From contig CALCVP010000057.1 of NCBI GenBank assembly GCA_937907705.1, positions 1-64,000 of the forward strand: a stretch of DNA of 64,000 nt, given 5' to 3'. Origin of the DNA: an uncultured Prevotella sp. Its GTDB lineage: Bacteria; Bacteroidota; Bacteroidia; Bacteroidales; Bacteroidaceae. The notes beneath the pieces are model-generated. The model was not told the origin of the DNA. It did no database searches and worked only from the letters and a program-made list of their open reading frames with translations. Shown here piece after piece: positions 37,774 through 47,300 of this stretch; position 1 is the stretch's first letter; every line of letters begins with the position of its first letter. A program made the position numbers and the translations under genes.

Positions 37774-37810
37774 AAAGCTAATGCTTAGAGTTTATCTAAG
37801 CATTAGCTTT
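37774..37810 (+). terminator. Strong rho-independent terminator
   Basis: A 16-bp perfect stem (37774-37789 with 37795-37810) encloses GTTTA and is followed by TTCTG. Together with the TTT at the end of the stem this gives a five-T run. It ends the FNRPN-repeat transcript. Confidence 0.8.
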
Positions 37811-37930
37811 TTCTGTAAAACAGGTATTTCTTCAATTAAAGCAAACTGTATTGCAGTGTCTCTATACAAGCCTGTTCTATATCAAAATAAAGATAAAGAA
37901 CAACACTTTTGCAGAATGCCGTATAAACAA

Positions 37931-37961
37931 TTTGACTTTTTAATTTTATTTTATATATTTG
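37931..37961 (+). promoter_or_regulatory. Consensus promoter of the GH85 gene
   Basis: TTTG (37931-37934), a 19-nt spacer and TATATTTG (37954-37961) give a near-perfect Bacteroidota promoter. Transcription would start near 37968 with a leader of about 106 nt. Confidence 0.75.
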
Positions 37962-38073
37962 CAAAACAAAAGAGCAATTATTAATAGTAAATACAAAGCA
38001 ACATGTATAATCAGCACATATCGTCTGTGATATTTTATCAAGTAGTCTGATTTAAAATTCAAAGCCATACAAT

Positions 38074-41000
38074 ATGAAACACAACACGACAATACTTGTC
38101 GCTGCCCTTGCTTTCTGCTTGACAGCAACAGCACAAAGAACTCCAGATCACAATTTCGACTTTGAAAAAGTGACGGGAACGGAGAAAGACTCAACGCTAA
38201 ATTGGGATGACTTCTACAAGTTCTTTGACTCTTGGCAACCAGGCACGCCACCAAGCGGCATCTCCAAACTTGATGATGAATTCTTTATCTCCAGACAGAG
38301 GCCTTTGCCACGTATCGCAGATGGCGACTATCAGGTAAGAAGCGATGTACCTGCCGGCAGAAAAATGCTGCTATGGACTCCGCTTGATGACCCTACTGCT
38401 ACATGGAAAGCTCTGCCACGCTACTGCTTTGAGGGCGACAACTTTTCAATGTGGCAATATATCAACTGCCACGGCAACTGGTCGGCACCATGGATTCGCG
38501 TATCAGCAGGAATATCTGATGCTGCTGCAAAAAACGGAGTTACAGTAGGGTGCGTGTTGTCCATCCCTTGGAACGCCAAGGTTTCACTCAATGGAACAAC
38601 ATCATACTGCAAGACATTGGCCAAACTGTTGGAGAAGAATGATGACGGTACGTTCAAAAACTCGCTGAAACTTGCCAAGCTGATGAAATATTACGGCATT
38701 AACGGTCTGGGGGTAAACTCTGAGTTCAACGCTACAGAAGAGATGATGACATTAATGCAAGACTTTTTTGCAGACTTACACAAGAAAGCTGAGTCTATAG
38801 AATGGAAATTTGAATTGCAATGGTATGACCTGACAAAGGATAACGGAATGATTATGGGCGATTATGGATTGTGCAAATTTAACAGAAAGATGTTTGGCAC
38901 TGGCGACCATATCGTAACTGACCAGATGTTTGCCAACTATAACTGGGATAATTATCTGCTTGAAGCTTCTGTAAAATGCGCCAAATCCCTTAACCGCGAT
39001 CCGTATGATTATTACGCAGGATTCGACATTCAAGGAAGAGCATTGAAGCAAGACTACTGGCAATCGCTTATTGACAATGAAATATCTGTAGGATTTTGGG
39101 GCGCACATGCGCAAAGCCTTATCCACCAAAGTGCCACAGACGACGGCACATCCGACAAAGCAATACAAAAGGCTTATCTCCGCAAGCAGGAACTTATCTT
39201 TTCAGGCGGAAACCGTAACCCTGCGCTATTGCCCAAAGTTAGAGTTGACTGCTCCTTGGCAAATGCTGACCTCACCACATTCCACGGCTTGGCACGTCTG
39301 CTAACTGCAAAGTCAACCATCCAAAGTGTACCTTTCGTTACCCGCTTTAACTTGGGCAACGGACTGAAGCTATACAAAGACGGACTAATAGCATCAGACT
39401 CTAAATGGTACAACCTCAACACACAAGACTACTTGCCAACATGGCGATTTTGGATTACTGATGCCAACGACCAAGTTACCAGCAACAATCTATCTTCCCT
39501 TGCCAAAGCTGAACTAACTTGGGACGATGCTTACACTGGCGGCTCATGCCTACGCCTGTATGGAGCTACAGATTTCTCGCGCATCAAACTCTTTAAGACA
39601 AAACTCGATGCTGAACCTACCTACGAGCTTTCTCTTACCTATAAAATAAAGAACAGCACAGAGAGCCATGCAAAACTGTTTGTAGCCACAAGCGATGACC
39701 TGACAAAATACAAGGAAACAGGCATTCCTGACACAGAGAAGGAAGAAGAATGGACTACTTTCAAAGTTCCTCTTTCAAAACTCGGCATCAAAAGCGGCGA
39801 CAAAATAGCCATGATAGGAATATCGCTCAATGGAACATCTGAAGACTACCAAATGCTTGTGGGCGAGCTTGCCCTGCGAAACCCAGCCCAAAGCTTTGCC
39901 ACAATTACGCCAAGCATTAAAGAAATCAACGTATTGCGAGGGTATTACGACCGCGTAGATTTCAAAATGCGCTATGCTTCAAAAGAAGAAAGCGGTGAAG
40001 AGAAGACTTACAACGATGAAGTGGGAACATGGTACTATGAGATTTATTTTCAGCAAAAAGGCGAAGAGCCTAAGCTGATGACTACAACAGAGTCGTGGGC
40101 AGCCTATGTTATCGGTGCACCGCTCAACAGTGGGGCCGAGCGCATGTGCCGCTTCGGCGTAAGAGCGGTTGCACCTGATGGCGTGCAAGGTTCTCCTATC
40201 GCTTGGAGCGACTATCAAGAGATTGCATATACCACGCAGAACACTACATTGTTGATTGACCGCAACATTATCAAACCCAACGAAACATTCAAGATTTACT
40301 ATGAAGACACACTGATGCCAGCAGCAAAAGAATGGAAAATCATCAATTCTACCAATGGCAATACCGTGGCACAAGCATTCGATGCTACATCCATATCCAC
40401 TGCAATAGACACAGAAGGCCTGTATGATCTCATTGTTACAAAAGCCGACAACAGCGAAAATGTTTACAGAGGCTTTATATGCATTACCCCAAACAAGACT
40501 GGTGCAATGCCTGAAATTTACAATATTTCAGCAAGTGCCGCAAATGTAAAGGCTGGTGAAAACGTTACCTTGTCATACACAAGTCGCAATGCCGACGGTA
40601 AAGTGTCGCGCGCACTGACCATCAACGATCCCGACATGCTATCCATACCTGCTGCCACACTCACCGGCAAGGCATACTCTATAGCCTTATGGTTTAAGGC
40701 TAACGGTTGGGCACACAATACCGACGGTACCAATCTTATCACTAAAAACACTATCGCAGACGCCTGGCCATACAACAACTGGGGCGACCTATGGGTGCAA
40801 GTAAAGCCTGAATGCAAAGATTCCAAGACCGGGAAGGTACACCCTGCAAACGAAATATCATTCAACACCTTGGGCTGGTCGGCCGACGGACCTAACTTCG
40901 ACATGATTTCAGATGGCTACAGCATACTGCCTAACACATGGTATCACCTCATAATAACACAAGATGCCAAGAATATACAAAAGATGTATCTCAACGGCAA

Positions 41001-41880
41001 ACGAGTAGCAGGCCCTGCGATTGTCGATTCATCCAAAAGACGCGAGGACATGGCCAAGAGCGACAGTAGAATAGACATTTCTGCACCTGCCAATATACAT
41101 ATAAGTGGCAGTGGTGTGTACCAAGCTGCATTCAATGGTGCAATCGATGAGGTGCAGGTATGGAACAAGGCACTCTCTGACGAAGAAGCATTGCGCTCGA
41201 TGAAGGGATATGCCGACAACGAAATACCTGATGGACTTGTAGCATACTACACCTTTGAAGATACTGACGCAAACGGACAGTTTAGCAATCACGGAACTCT
41301 CTCCGGCAATGCGGCAAGCGTGGTAAAAGTTGTCAACTCCGGCGGTGAGAACACTTCTAACGCAGAATACCTGCAACAAACAGCCGACAATAGCCAGCCT
41401 GGCTATCCCGGCATCGCAGGAACGCTTGACGTGAAAACCCAAACCGATTGGAACCTCGGACAAGAAGGTGATGCAAAAATAGTGAATGAACAAGGACAGG
41501 CTGCTACCATAACTTATGTATATGGCGGCAAGAAAGATGTAAGCCTGACACTTTCCAACATTTGGGGCAGCAACACCATGAGCAAGAGTGCCATGATTGA
41601 AGTGGATGGCCCGGCACTCAGTGTAAACAAAGTTACCGAAGACTCCTTTGCCATGTATCCCAACCCATTTGCAGACAGGGTAAACTTCCGCTTTGCCAAA
41701 GCTGGAGAATACGAAGTCAACATTCTGTCTGAAGCTGGCACACTGCTGCAAACCTCTTCTGTCCATGCAGACAGTGGTGATGTAGCAAGCGTATCCATAA
41801 ACGGCAAGAAAGGCGTTTACCTCATACAGGTTACAAGAAACGGCAATGTGTACAAGACAATCAAAGCTATCAAAAAGTAA
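38074..41880 (+). CDS. GH85-type endo-beta-N-acetylglucosaminidase with LamG and T9SS sorting domains
   Basis: A 1268-residue protein with a signal peptide (1-20, ending ATAQ). The GH85-like catalytic region (about 45-480) opens with LNWDDFYKFFDSWQPG and carries NSE (Asn215, Glu217) in YGINGLGVNSEF, where GH85 enzymes have the assisting Asn and acid Glu of an NxE motif. Beta-sandwich regions follow. A LamG/concanavalin-like domain (about 850-1050, with SIALWFKANGW and AFNGAIDEVQVWNKALSDEE) precedes a T9SS type-A sorting domain (about 1185-1268, MYPNPFADRV to VYKTIKAIKK). GH85 enzymes cut the chitobiose core of N-glycans. It is a single gene with its own promoter and terminator. Confidence 0.82.
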   Translation: MKHNTTILVAALAFCLTATAQRTPDHNFDFEKVTGTEKDSTLNWDDFYKFFDSWQPGTPPSGISKLDDEFFISRQRPLPRIADGDYQVRSDVPAGRKMLLWTPLDDPTATWKALPRYCFEGDNFSMWQYINCHGNWSAPWIRVSAGISDAAAKNGVTVGCVLSIPWNAKVSLNGTTSYCKTLAKLLEKNDDGTFKNSLKLAKLMKYYGINGLGVNSEFNATEEMMTLMQDFFADLHKKAESIEWKFELQWYDLTKDNGMIMGDYGLCKFNRKMFGTGDHIVTDQMFANYNWDNYLLEASVKCAKSLNRDPYDYYAGFDIQGRALKQDYWQSLIDNEISVGFWGAHAQSLIHQSATDDGTSDKAIQKAYLRKQELIFSGGNRNPALLPKVRVDCSLANADLTTFHGLARLLTAKSTIQSVPFVTRFNLGNGLKLYKDGLIASDSKWYNLNTQDYLPTWRFWITDANDQVTSNNLSSLAKAELTWDDAYTGGSCLRLYGATDFSRIKLFKTKLDAEPTYELSLTYKIKNSTESHAKLFVATSDDLTKYKETGIPDTEKEEEWTTFKVPLSKLGIKSGDKIAMIGISLNGTSEDYQMLVGELALRNPAQSFATITPSIKEINVLRGYYDRVDFKMRYASKEESGEEKTYNDEVGTWYYEIYFQQKGEEPKLMTTTESWAAYVIGAPLNSGAERMCRFGVRAVAPDGVQGSPIAWSDYQEIAYTTQNTTLLIDRNIIKPNETFKIYYEDTLMPAAKEWKIINSTNGNTVAQAFDATSISTAIDTEGLYDLIVTKADNSENVYRGFICITPNKTGAMPEIYNISASAANVKAGENVTLSYTSRNADGKVSRALTINDPDMLSIPAATLTGKAYSIALWFKANGWAHNTDGTNLITKNTIADAWPYNNWGDLWVQVKPECKDSKTGKVHPANEISFNTLGWSADGPNFDMISDGYSILPNTWYHLIITQDAKNIQKMYLNGKRVAGPAIVDSSKRREDMAKSDSRIDISAPANIHISGSGVYQAAFNGAIDEVQVWNKALSDEEALRSMKGYADNEIPDGLVAYYTFEDTDANGQFSNHGTLSGNAASVVKVVNSGGENTSNAEYLQQTADNSQPGYPGIAGTLDVKTQTDWNLGQEGDAKIVNEQGQAATITYVYGGKKDVSLTLSNIWGSNTMSKSAMIEVDGPALSVNKVTEDSFAMYPNPFADRVNFRFAKAGEYEVNILSEAGTLLQTSSVHADSGDVASVSINGKKGVYLIQVTRNGNVYKTIKAIKK

Positions 41881-41904
41881 AGAGCTTTAGCCAAACACGT
41901 CATC

Positions 41905-41940
41905 AAGCAGGAAGAAAGCGGTTGTGCTTTCTTCCTGCTT
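41905..41940 (+). terminator. Terminator of the GH85 gene
   Basis: A 15-bp perfect stem (41905-41919 with 41926-41940) encloses GGTTGT and is followed by TCGTTTTT. It lies 24 nt after the stop codon. Confidence 0.85.
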
Positions 41941-42028
41941 TCGTTTTTAGACCTTACCATCACCCTATCTGCTGACGTTTGCCTAAAAAATGGGGTGAGA
42001 CAAGGCTCAACTAAGGTTTTCCCACTTT

Positions 42029-42115
42029 GTGCCCACAGTGTGGGCACTTAATGCCCAGTGCTTGGGCACTCAATGCCCACGGTGTGGGCATTGATGCCCC
42101 AAAGGCTGGGCATAA
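42029..42115. repeat. Palindrome array with TGCCCA/TGGGCA words (family B), copy 2
   Basis: Four palindromic units lie in tandem. GTGCCCACA-G-TGTGGGCAC is at 42029-42047 and TGCCCA / TGGGCA at 42052-42068. CAATGCCCAC / GTGGGCATTG is at 42071-42093. A looser TGCCC / GGGCA unit ends near 42112. Units are separated by 2-5 nt. The first unit is identical to 26823-26841. The array lies between the convergent GH85 and CvfB-like genes. Confidence 0.78.
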
Positions 42116-42143
42116 TACCACTTATCAATTGAAAGCCAAAGAA

Positions 42144-42195
42144 ATAGTGGAAGCCTCCATGATTATTGGTCAATAATCATGGAGGCTTCCACTAT
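42144..42195 (-). terminator. 25-bp perfect inverted repeat after the CvfB-like gene
   Basis: The arms 42144-42168 and 42171-42195 are exact complements separated by GT. The repeat lies 14 nt beyond the stop codon of the leftward cvfB-like gene. It would form a very stable hairpin in RNA. The minus strand continues ATTTCTTTGG, giving a modest T tail, so it probably ends the lolD-cvfB transcript. Confidence 0.7.
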
Positions 42196-42209
42196 AAATC
42201 ATACTTGCC

Positions 42210-43046
42210 TTACACCAATTTGATGCAATCCGGTTGCAAGGTTATCAACCGGCGTTTATACAAATCGCCAATGGCTTTCTTGAAATTCTTTTTGCTAACC
42301 TGAAACTGTCGGTAAATGTCATCTGCCTGACTTTTGTCTGTCAAGTGACACACTCCATCATGGTCCTTCAGGTATTGCAGCAGCACCTCGCTAAAAGCAG
42401 TGGTCATCTGTCTGCCTGTAGGCTGCAAGGTAATGTCCAATTTGCCGTCAGGACGCACATTGCCGATATAACCTTTCATGCGGTCGCCCGTATGGATGTG
42501 CTTGAATATCTGGTCTTCATACACCAACCCAGGATAAGCATTGTCTACTATTACCTTAAATCCGAGGTCTGTTTTCTGCCAAATGAGCAGATCTACCTCT
42601 TGACCATGCTTATACTGAGGAGGCTCTTGGCTGAAGTAGCGTTCTATCTTGGCTGATGCCACAATGCGATAGCTTTCGTCATCAAGATGAACATGCACAA
42701 TATAGCTATTGCCTTGCTCCATCTTCATCTTCTGCTCACGGAACGGGCAAAAGAGATCTTTCATCAATCCCCAATTCAAGAAAGCACCATACTCATTGAC
42801 CCAGGCTACCTCCAAATAAGCAAAATCGCCCACCTTGGCTTTCGGAGTCAAGGTAGTTGCCACCAAGCGCTCCTCATTGTCAAGATAGATAAACACGTCT
42901 AACTCGTCGCCGGGTTTGCAGCCTTCGGGCACATAGCGTGCAGGCAACAGTATTTCGCCCTCATCGCCACCATCCAAATACACGCCAAAGTCTACTTTCT
43001 TTACTACTTTCAGATGATTGTAATCACCTAACTTTATCATTGCCAT
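42210..43046 (-). CDS. CvfB-like S1 RNA-binding protein
   Basis: A 278-residue cytoplasmic protein. Tandem S1-type OB folds (about 5-65, 68-135 and 140-210) are followed by a C-terminal winged helix (about 215-278, starting TTAFSEVLLQYLKDHDG). This is the architecture of CvfB/YitL proteins. The segments FGVYLDGGDEGEILLP and AYPGLVYEDQIF are typical. CvfB binds RNA and affects virulence-gene expression in Staphylococcus; its role in Bacteroidota is not defined. It lies 36 nt after the LolD-like gene and is probably cotranscribed. A start two codons later is possible. Confidence 0.88.
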   Translation of the reverse strand: MAMIKLGDYNHLKVVKKVDFGVYLDGGDEGEILLPARYVPEGCKPGDELDVFIYLDNEERLVATTLTPKAKVGDFAYLEVAWVNEYGAFLNWGLMKDLFCPFREQKMKMEQGNSYIVHVHLDDESYRIVASAKIERYFSQEPPQYKHGQEVDLLIWQKTDLGFKVIVDNAYPGLVYEDQIFKHIHTGDRMKGYIGNVRPDGKLDITLQPTGRQMTTAFSEVLLQYLKDHDGVCHLTDKSQADDIYRQFQVSKKNFKKAIGDLYKRRLITLQPDCIKLV

Positions 43047-43082
43047 AAGCTATTCTGTCTTGTTTAAATTAGTTTTCAAGTG

Positions 43083-43763
43083 TTATTCCGCAGCTGGTTC
43101 CAGTGCAGCTTCACTATTGAGCAGTCCATCTTTCATCTCAATGGTTCTGTCTGTGATACGAGCCAAGTTTTCATCATGGGTAACAATGACAAAGGTTTGT
43201 CCGAACTTGTCGCGCAAATCAAAAAACAGCTGGTGCAGCTCTGCCTTGTTTTTGGAATCAAGACTGCCCGAAGGTTCATCTGCCAATATCACAGCCGGAT
43301 TGTTGACCAAGGCTCTGGCCACTGCCACACGCTGCTTCTCACCACCTGACAGCTCGGCAGGCTTATGCCCTGCACGGTCTGCCAAGCCCATAAACTCAAG
43401 TAACTCGGTGGCACGTTTCTTGGCTTCCGAACGCGATTTTCCAGCTATAAAAGCAGGTATCATTATATTTTCAAGAGCCGTAAACTCCGGCAACAGCTGA
43501 TGAAACTGAAACACAAAGCCTATATGGCGATTGCGGAAATCTGCCAGTTTCTTCTTGCTCAGATCCCTTACGTTAACACCGTCTACCACCACTTCGCCAC
43601 TGTCAGGGCTGTCAAGTGTGCCTATTATTTGCAGCAAAGTGGTTTTGCCGGCGCCACTTGGACCTACAATGCTTACCACTTCACCTTTATTGATATGCAA
43701 ATCGATGCCTTTCAGCACCTGCAACGAACCAAAACTCTTGGTTATTCCTTTAATATCTATCAT
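43083..43763 (-). CDS. lolD: LolD-like ABC transporter ATP-binding protein
   Basis: A 226-residue ATPase of the MacB/LolD class. Walker A is GPSGAGKTT (near residue 34), the Q-loop lies in FVFQFHQLLPEFTALEN, the signature is LSGGEKQRVAVARAL (near 139) and Walker B is VILADEPSGSLDS (near 159); the switch His is in VIVTHDE. It would power a LolCE-type extractor of lipoproteins or a related permease; no permease gene is next to it, which is common in Bacteroidota. The gene symbol rests on family resemblance, and MacB- or FtsE-like roles are not excluded. Confidence 0.85.
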   Translation of the reverse strand: MIDIKGITKSFGSLQVLKGIDLHINKGEVVSIVGPSGAGKTTLLQIIGTLDSPDSGEVVVDGVNVRDLSKKKLADFRNRHIGFVFQFHQLLPEFTALENIMIPAFIAGKSRSEAKKRATELLEFMGLADRAGHKPAELSGGEKQRVAVARALVNNPAVILADEPSGSLDSKNKAELHQLFFDLRDKFGQTFVIVTHDENLARITDRTIEMKDGLLNSEAALEPAAE

Positions 43764-43898
43764 GTCTTAAATAAGAAAAACAAAGACCTGTGGTGGCTAC
43801 TCGGTCTGGTATTGCTTGCACTTGCTTGTACCAAAAAGGAAAGCAAGCTTGTCTGCACACTAAAAAAGGCTGCTGCCATAGCCACCTTATGAAAGCCC

Positions 43899-43912
43899 GT
43901 TAGCATGCTAAC
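43899..43912. promoter_or_regulatory. 14-bp palindrome upstream of the LolD-like gene
   Basis: GTTAGCATGCTAAC is a perfect palindrome, 8 nt downstream of a -7-like element on the minus strand and about 135 nt before the LolD-like start. It could be an operator or a leader hairpin. Confidence 0.35.
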
Positions 43913-43919
43913 ACGTTGA

Positions 43920-43927
43920 CAAAGATA
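43920..43927 (-). promoter_or_regulatory. -7 promoter element of the lolD-cvfB unit
   Basis: On the minus strand this reads TATCTTTG, matching TAnnTTTG. The predicted leader is about 150 nt. No TTG is present at the right spacing upstream, so support is partial. Confidence 0.4.
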
Positions 43928-44080
43928 AATATAAAATCTGATAAAACGATATGTTTTCCGCCTATTTTTACGGTAAGCAGGTGTTCAAAACCAACCTGTA
44001 TATATGAAAACGTTATTAAGTATGCATTCAAAATGAATCATATATATACGATACCGTTATTGTTAACGAGATACTTTTGG

Positions 44081-44187
44081 GCAATCTTGCACTTTATTCA
44101 AATTAGTTCTAAACACCTACTTGCAAATACGACTCAAAGAATACGACCGAATATTGTAGTATTGAGCCAATCTTGCATTTTATTGAA
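44081..44187. promoter_or_regulatory. Pair of 21-bp direct repeats upstream of susC
   Basis: Positions 44081-44101 and 44167-44187 share 18 of 21 bases around the core CAATCTTGCA-TTTATT. They lie 86 bp apart and end 83 nt before the susC -7 element. An 8-bp inverted repeat (TGAGCCAA at 44163-44170, TTGGCTCA at 44212-44219) overlaps the second copy. These are candidate binding sites for the HTCS regulator of this PUL. Confidence 0.45.
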
Positions 44188-44270
44188 CCAATAATGCCAA
44201 ATAACACTTGTTTGGCTCATTATTTTCATTTATATGCCCATATTTTATATTTTTGAAGGAAAATAGAAAT

Positions 44271-44278
44271 TACTTTTG
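44271..44278 (+). promoter_or_regulatory. -7 promoter element of the susC operon
   Basis: TACTTTTG matches TAnnTTTG, and transcription would start near 44285, about 39 nt before susC. A TTTTG at 44251-44255 is closer (15 nt) than the usual -33 spacing, as expected for a promoter that needs an activator. Confidence 0.6.
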
Positions 44279-44323
44279 CGACAAGAATTTTCAGAAAATC
44301 TATCATTTAAAACCTAAACATAT

Positions 44324-47300
44324 ATGAATAAAGAGACAAAAATGTGGAAAACACTTTTGCTATCCGGTCTTGTTTCCATTCCGTTGTCAGTATCGGCACA
44401 GAATATAAAAGGACAGGTAAAAGATGCCACTACTGGGGAACCTCTTATTGGAGTTACCATTCGTTCGCTTGAAAGCAAGAAAATGGCAGTAACTGACTTT
44501 GAAGGCAATTATACCATTGAGGCTACAGGCAAAGAGCGCCTACGTTTCTCTTATGTCGGATACGATGACACAGACATTACTGTTGACGGACGCAAAGTGG
44601 TCAATATTGGTATGAAAACCAAAGAGAACGACCTGGATGAAGTGGTTGTAATAGGTTATGGCACACAACGCAAGGCCGACCTCACTGGTGCAGTAGGTGT
44701 TGTAGACATGAAGGAGGCACAAAAAACAGCAGCTACCAACATTTATGAAATGCTGCAAGGTCAGGTACCTGGCGTGTCGGTTTCTACGACAAGCGAGCCT
44801 GGAGCCATGAGCAACGTGATGATTCGTGGTGTAGGTTCGTTCAACACAGTAGGTCCTCTTTATGTGCTTGACGGAATGATTGTCAACGATGTCAACCATC
44901 TTAATCCTACCGAGATTGAGTCCATGCAGGTATTAAAGGATGCTTCAGCAGCAGCCATCTATGGTGCACGTGGTGCCAATGGTGTCATACTTATTACTAC
45001 AAAGAAGGGCAAAAAGGGCAAACCAAGTTTTGATGTGTCTGCAACATTCAGCGTGGCAGACATGCCTAAGAAGATAGACATGATGAACGCTGTTGACTTC
45101 ATGTACTACAATGAACAAGCTTATCTCAATGCCAACACCGCATGGCCCGGCAAAAACTTTGCCGCACAAAACATAGGGAAATACATTCCTAACACCGATT
45201 GGCAAAAAGCTGTGTTCAAGACAGGCTTTACCCAAGACTATAATATGATGTACACACAGGGTTCGGACAATGTAAACTTTGCCCTTGGTGCAGGCTATAT
45301 GGACCAGACAGGTGTAATGGAAGGACCAAAATACCAGCGCTTCACTGCCCGCCTCAACAGTGATGCCACTTATGGAATACTGAAGATTGGTGTGAACTCT
45401 ACCTTCCAGCATGCTATTAACCATGAAACCAACTCAGGTTCATTTGCCAACGCCTTGGCTATGCCTTCTGTCATCCCAGTGTACAATCCGGACGAGCCTT
45501 CAGGCAAAGGTGGCTTTGGTTATGGCAGTGCAGATTTCCCTACCTATTCAAGCAATCCGGTAGCCATACAGAAATCGTATCAAGGATTGAATGTCAACAA
45601 TCGTGTTATAGCCAACGCATTTATCGAGCTAAAACCTATCAAGCATCTCACATATAAGTTCAATGCCGGTGTAGACGCCTGGTTTGGCCGCAACAAGAAT
45701 ATAGACCATTGCTATACCATGCGAATGGCATCAGGCGAAACCCGATACGACAATGTTCTTACTGATAACCGCGACCAGCGTATCACCACACTGATTGAAA
45801 ACACCATCACTTATGACAATACTTTCGGCAAGCACCACATTACCGCATTGGTTGGACACACTGCTGAAGACGTAAACTGGCATTGGTTGCAATGCCAAGG
45901 CTACAATCAACAAGTGCCGAGCTTATGGGAAATTGACCTTGTAGGAAAGCAGAATGATATGGAAGGTTCGGAACAAGAGCGCCGACAGCTGTCATACATA
46001 GGCCGCCTTGATTACAACTATGCAGAGCGCTACCTGCTGCAATTCAATTTCCGTTCTGACGGCAGTTCAAAGTTTGGTCCTAACAATCGGCGCGGCTACT
46101 TTCCTTCACTGTCAGTGGGTTGGCGCGTATCAGAAGAGAAATTTTGGGAGCCTGTCAAGCATATTGTAGACAATCTCAAGCTGCGTGCAAGCTGGGGTAA
46201 AGTCGGCGATATGCAGTCATTGGGCAATTATAGCTACATTCCATCCATTGACCACTCCGGTCCTTACGAAGGACTATATGCCATATTTGGTCCTTCAGGC
46301 AGCGAAAACATACATTATGGTGCCACACAGACAGCCAAAGTAAACGTAAACCTTGGCTGGGAAACCAAAACAACCACCAATATCGGTGTAGACTTCGGAC
46401 TCTTTAACAACCGTCTGTTTGGTTCGTTCGAGTGGTTCAATGCCAAGTCTACAGACCTACTTCTCAATGTTCCGCAAGCTTGGGCAACCGGTGTTTCCAA
46501 CCTGTGGACCAACTACGGCGAAATGCGCAACAGAGGTATTGAATTTACCCTTGGATGGCATGACCACATAGGCGACTTCTACTACAACGTGAGTGCCAAT
46601 CTCTCAACCTTGCGCAACAAGGTGCTGAAGATGGGCAATGCCTACGTCCAAGAGGGCTATACACGTACAGAAGTTGGGCGGTCTATCTCAGACTTCTACT
46701 TGCTCAAAACTGCCGGCATATTCCAGTCAATGGATGAGGTTTACGACTATACTACCACACTCAAGGATGGTACAGTTAAGGTAATACAGCCTAATGCACA
46801 GCCTGGCGACATACGTTATGTGGATGTAAACGGAGACGGACAGATTGACGATACAGACAAAGACTGGTGCGGAAGCCCACTGCCAAAATTTGAATTGGGC
46901 TTCAATGTATCGTTGGCATGGAAGAACTTTGACTTCAACATGTTTTGGGCAGGCAAATTCGGCAACAAGATATACAATCAGGTTCGCGCCAACACCCTCA
47001 ACTTCAGTGTTGACAATATTCCGGCTGACGTTCGTCCCTGGACATGGGACAACCCGTCAAACGAGTACCCGCGCATGTATGCAAACTCTACAGACAACAA
47101 TAAAGCAAGCGACCGCTTTCTTGAAAGTGGAACCTATTTCCGCTTGAAGAACATACAGCTGGGCTACACATTGCCACAGTCAATAGCCAAGATACTGCAC
47201 CTCCAGAAGCTGCGTGCTTATGTCAGCGGCACTAATCTCGTAACATTCACAGGCTATAAGGGCTATGACCCAGACATCATTTGCACTTACGTTTATGCCC

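Noticed and set aside
41029..41766. 245-codon open frame opposite the GH85 gene
   Set aside because: It is antisense to the LamG and sorting domains of the GH85 protein, which are clearly coding.
26753..42115. Palindrome arrays as possible CRISPR arrays
   Set aside because: The units are short, irregular and lack 25-40 nt unique spacers; no cas gene is in the window.
43083..43763. LolD-like ATPase as part of a polysaccharide ABC exporter
   Set aside because: Its sequence is of the MacB/LolD class, and the polysaccharide locus already has a Wzx/Wzy/Wza-type export set.
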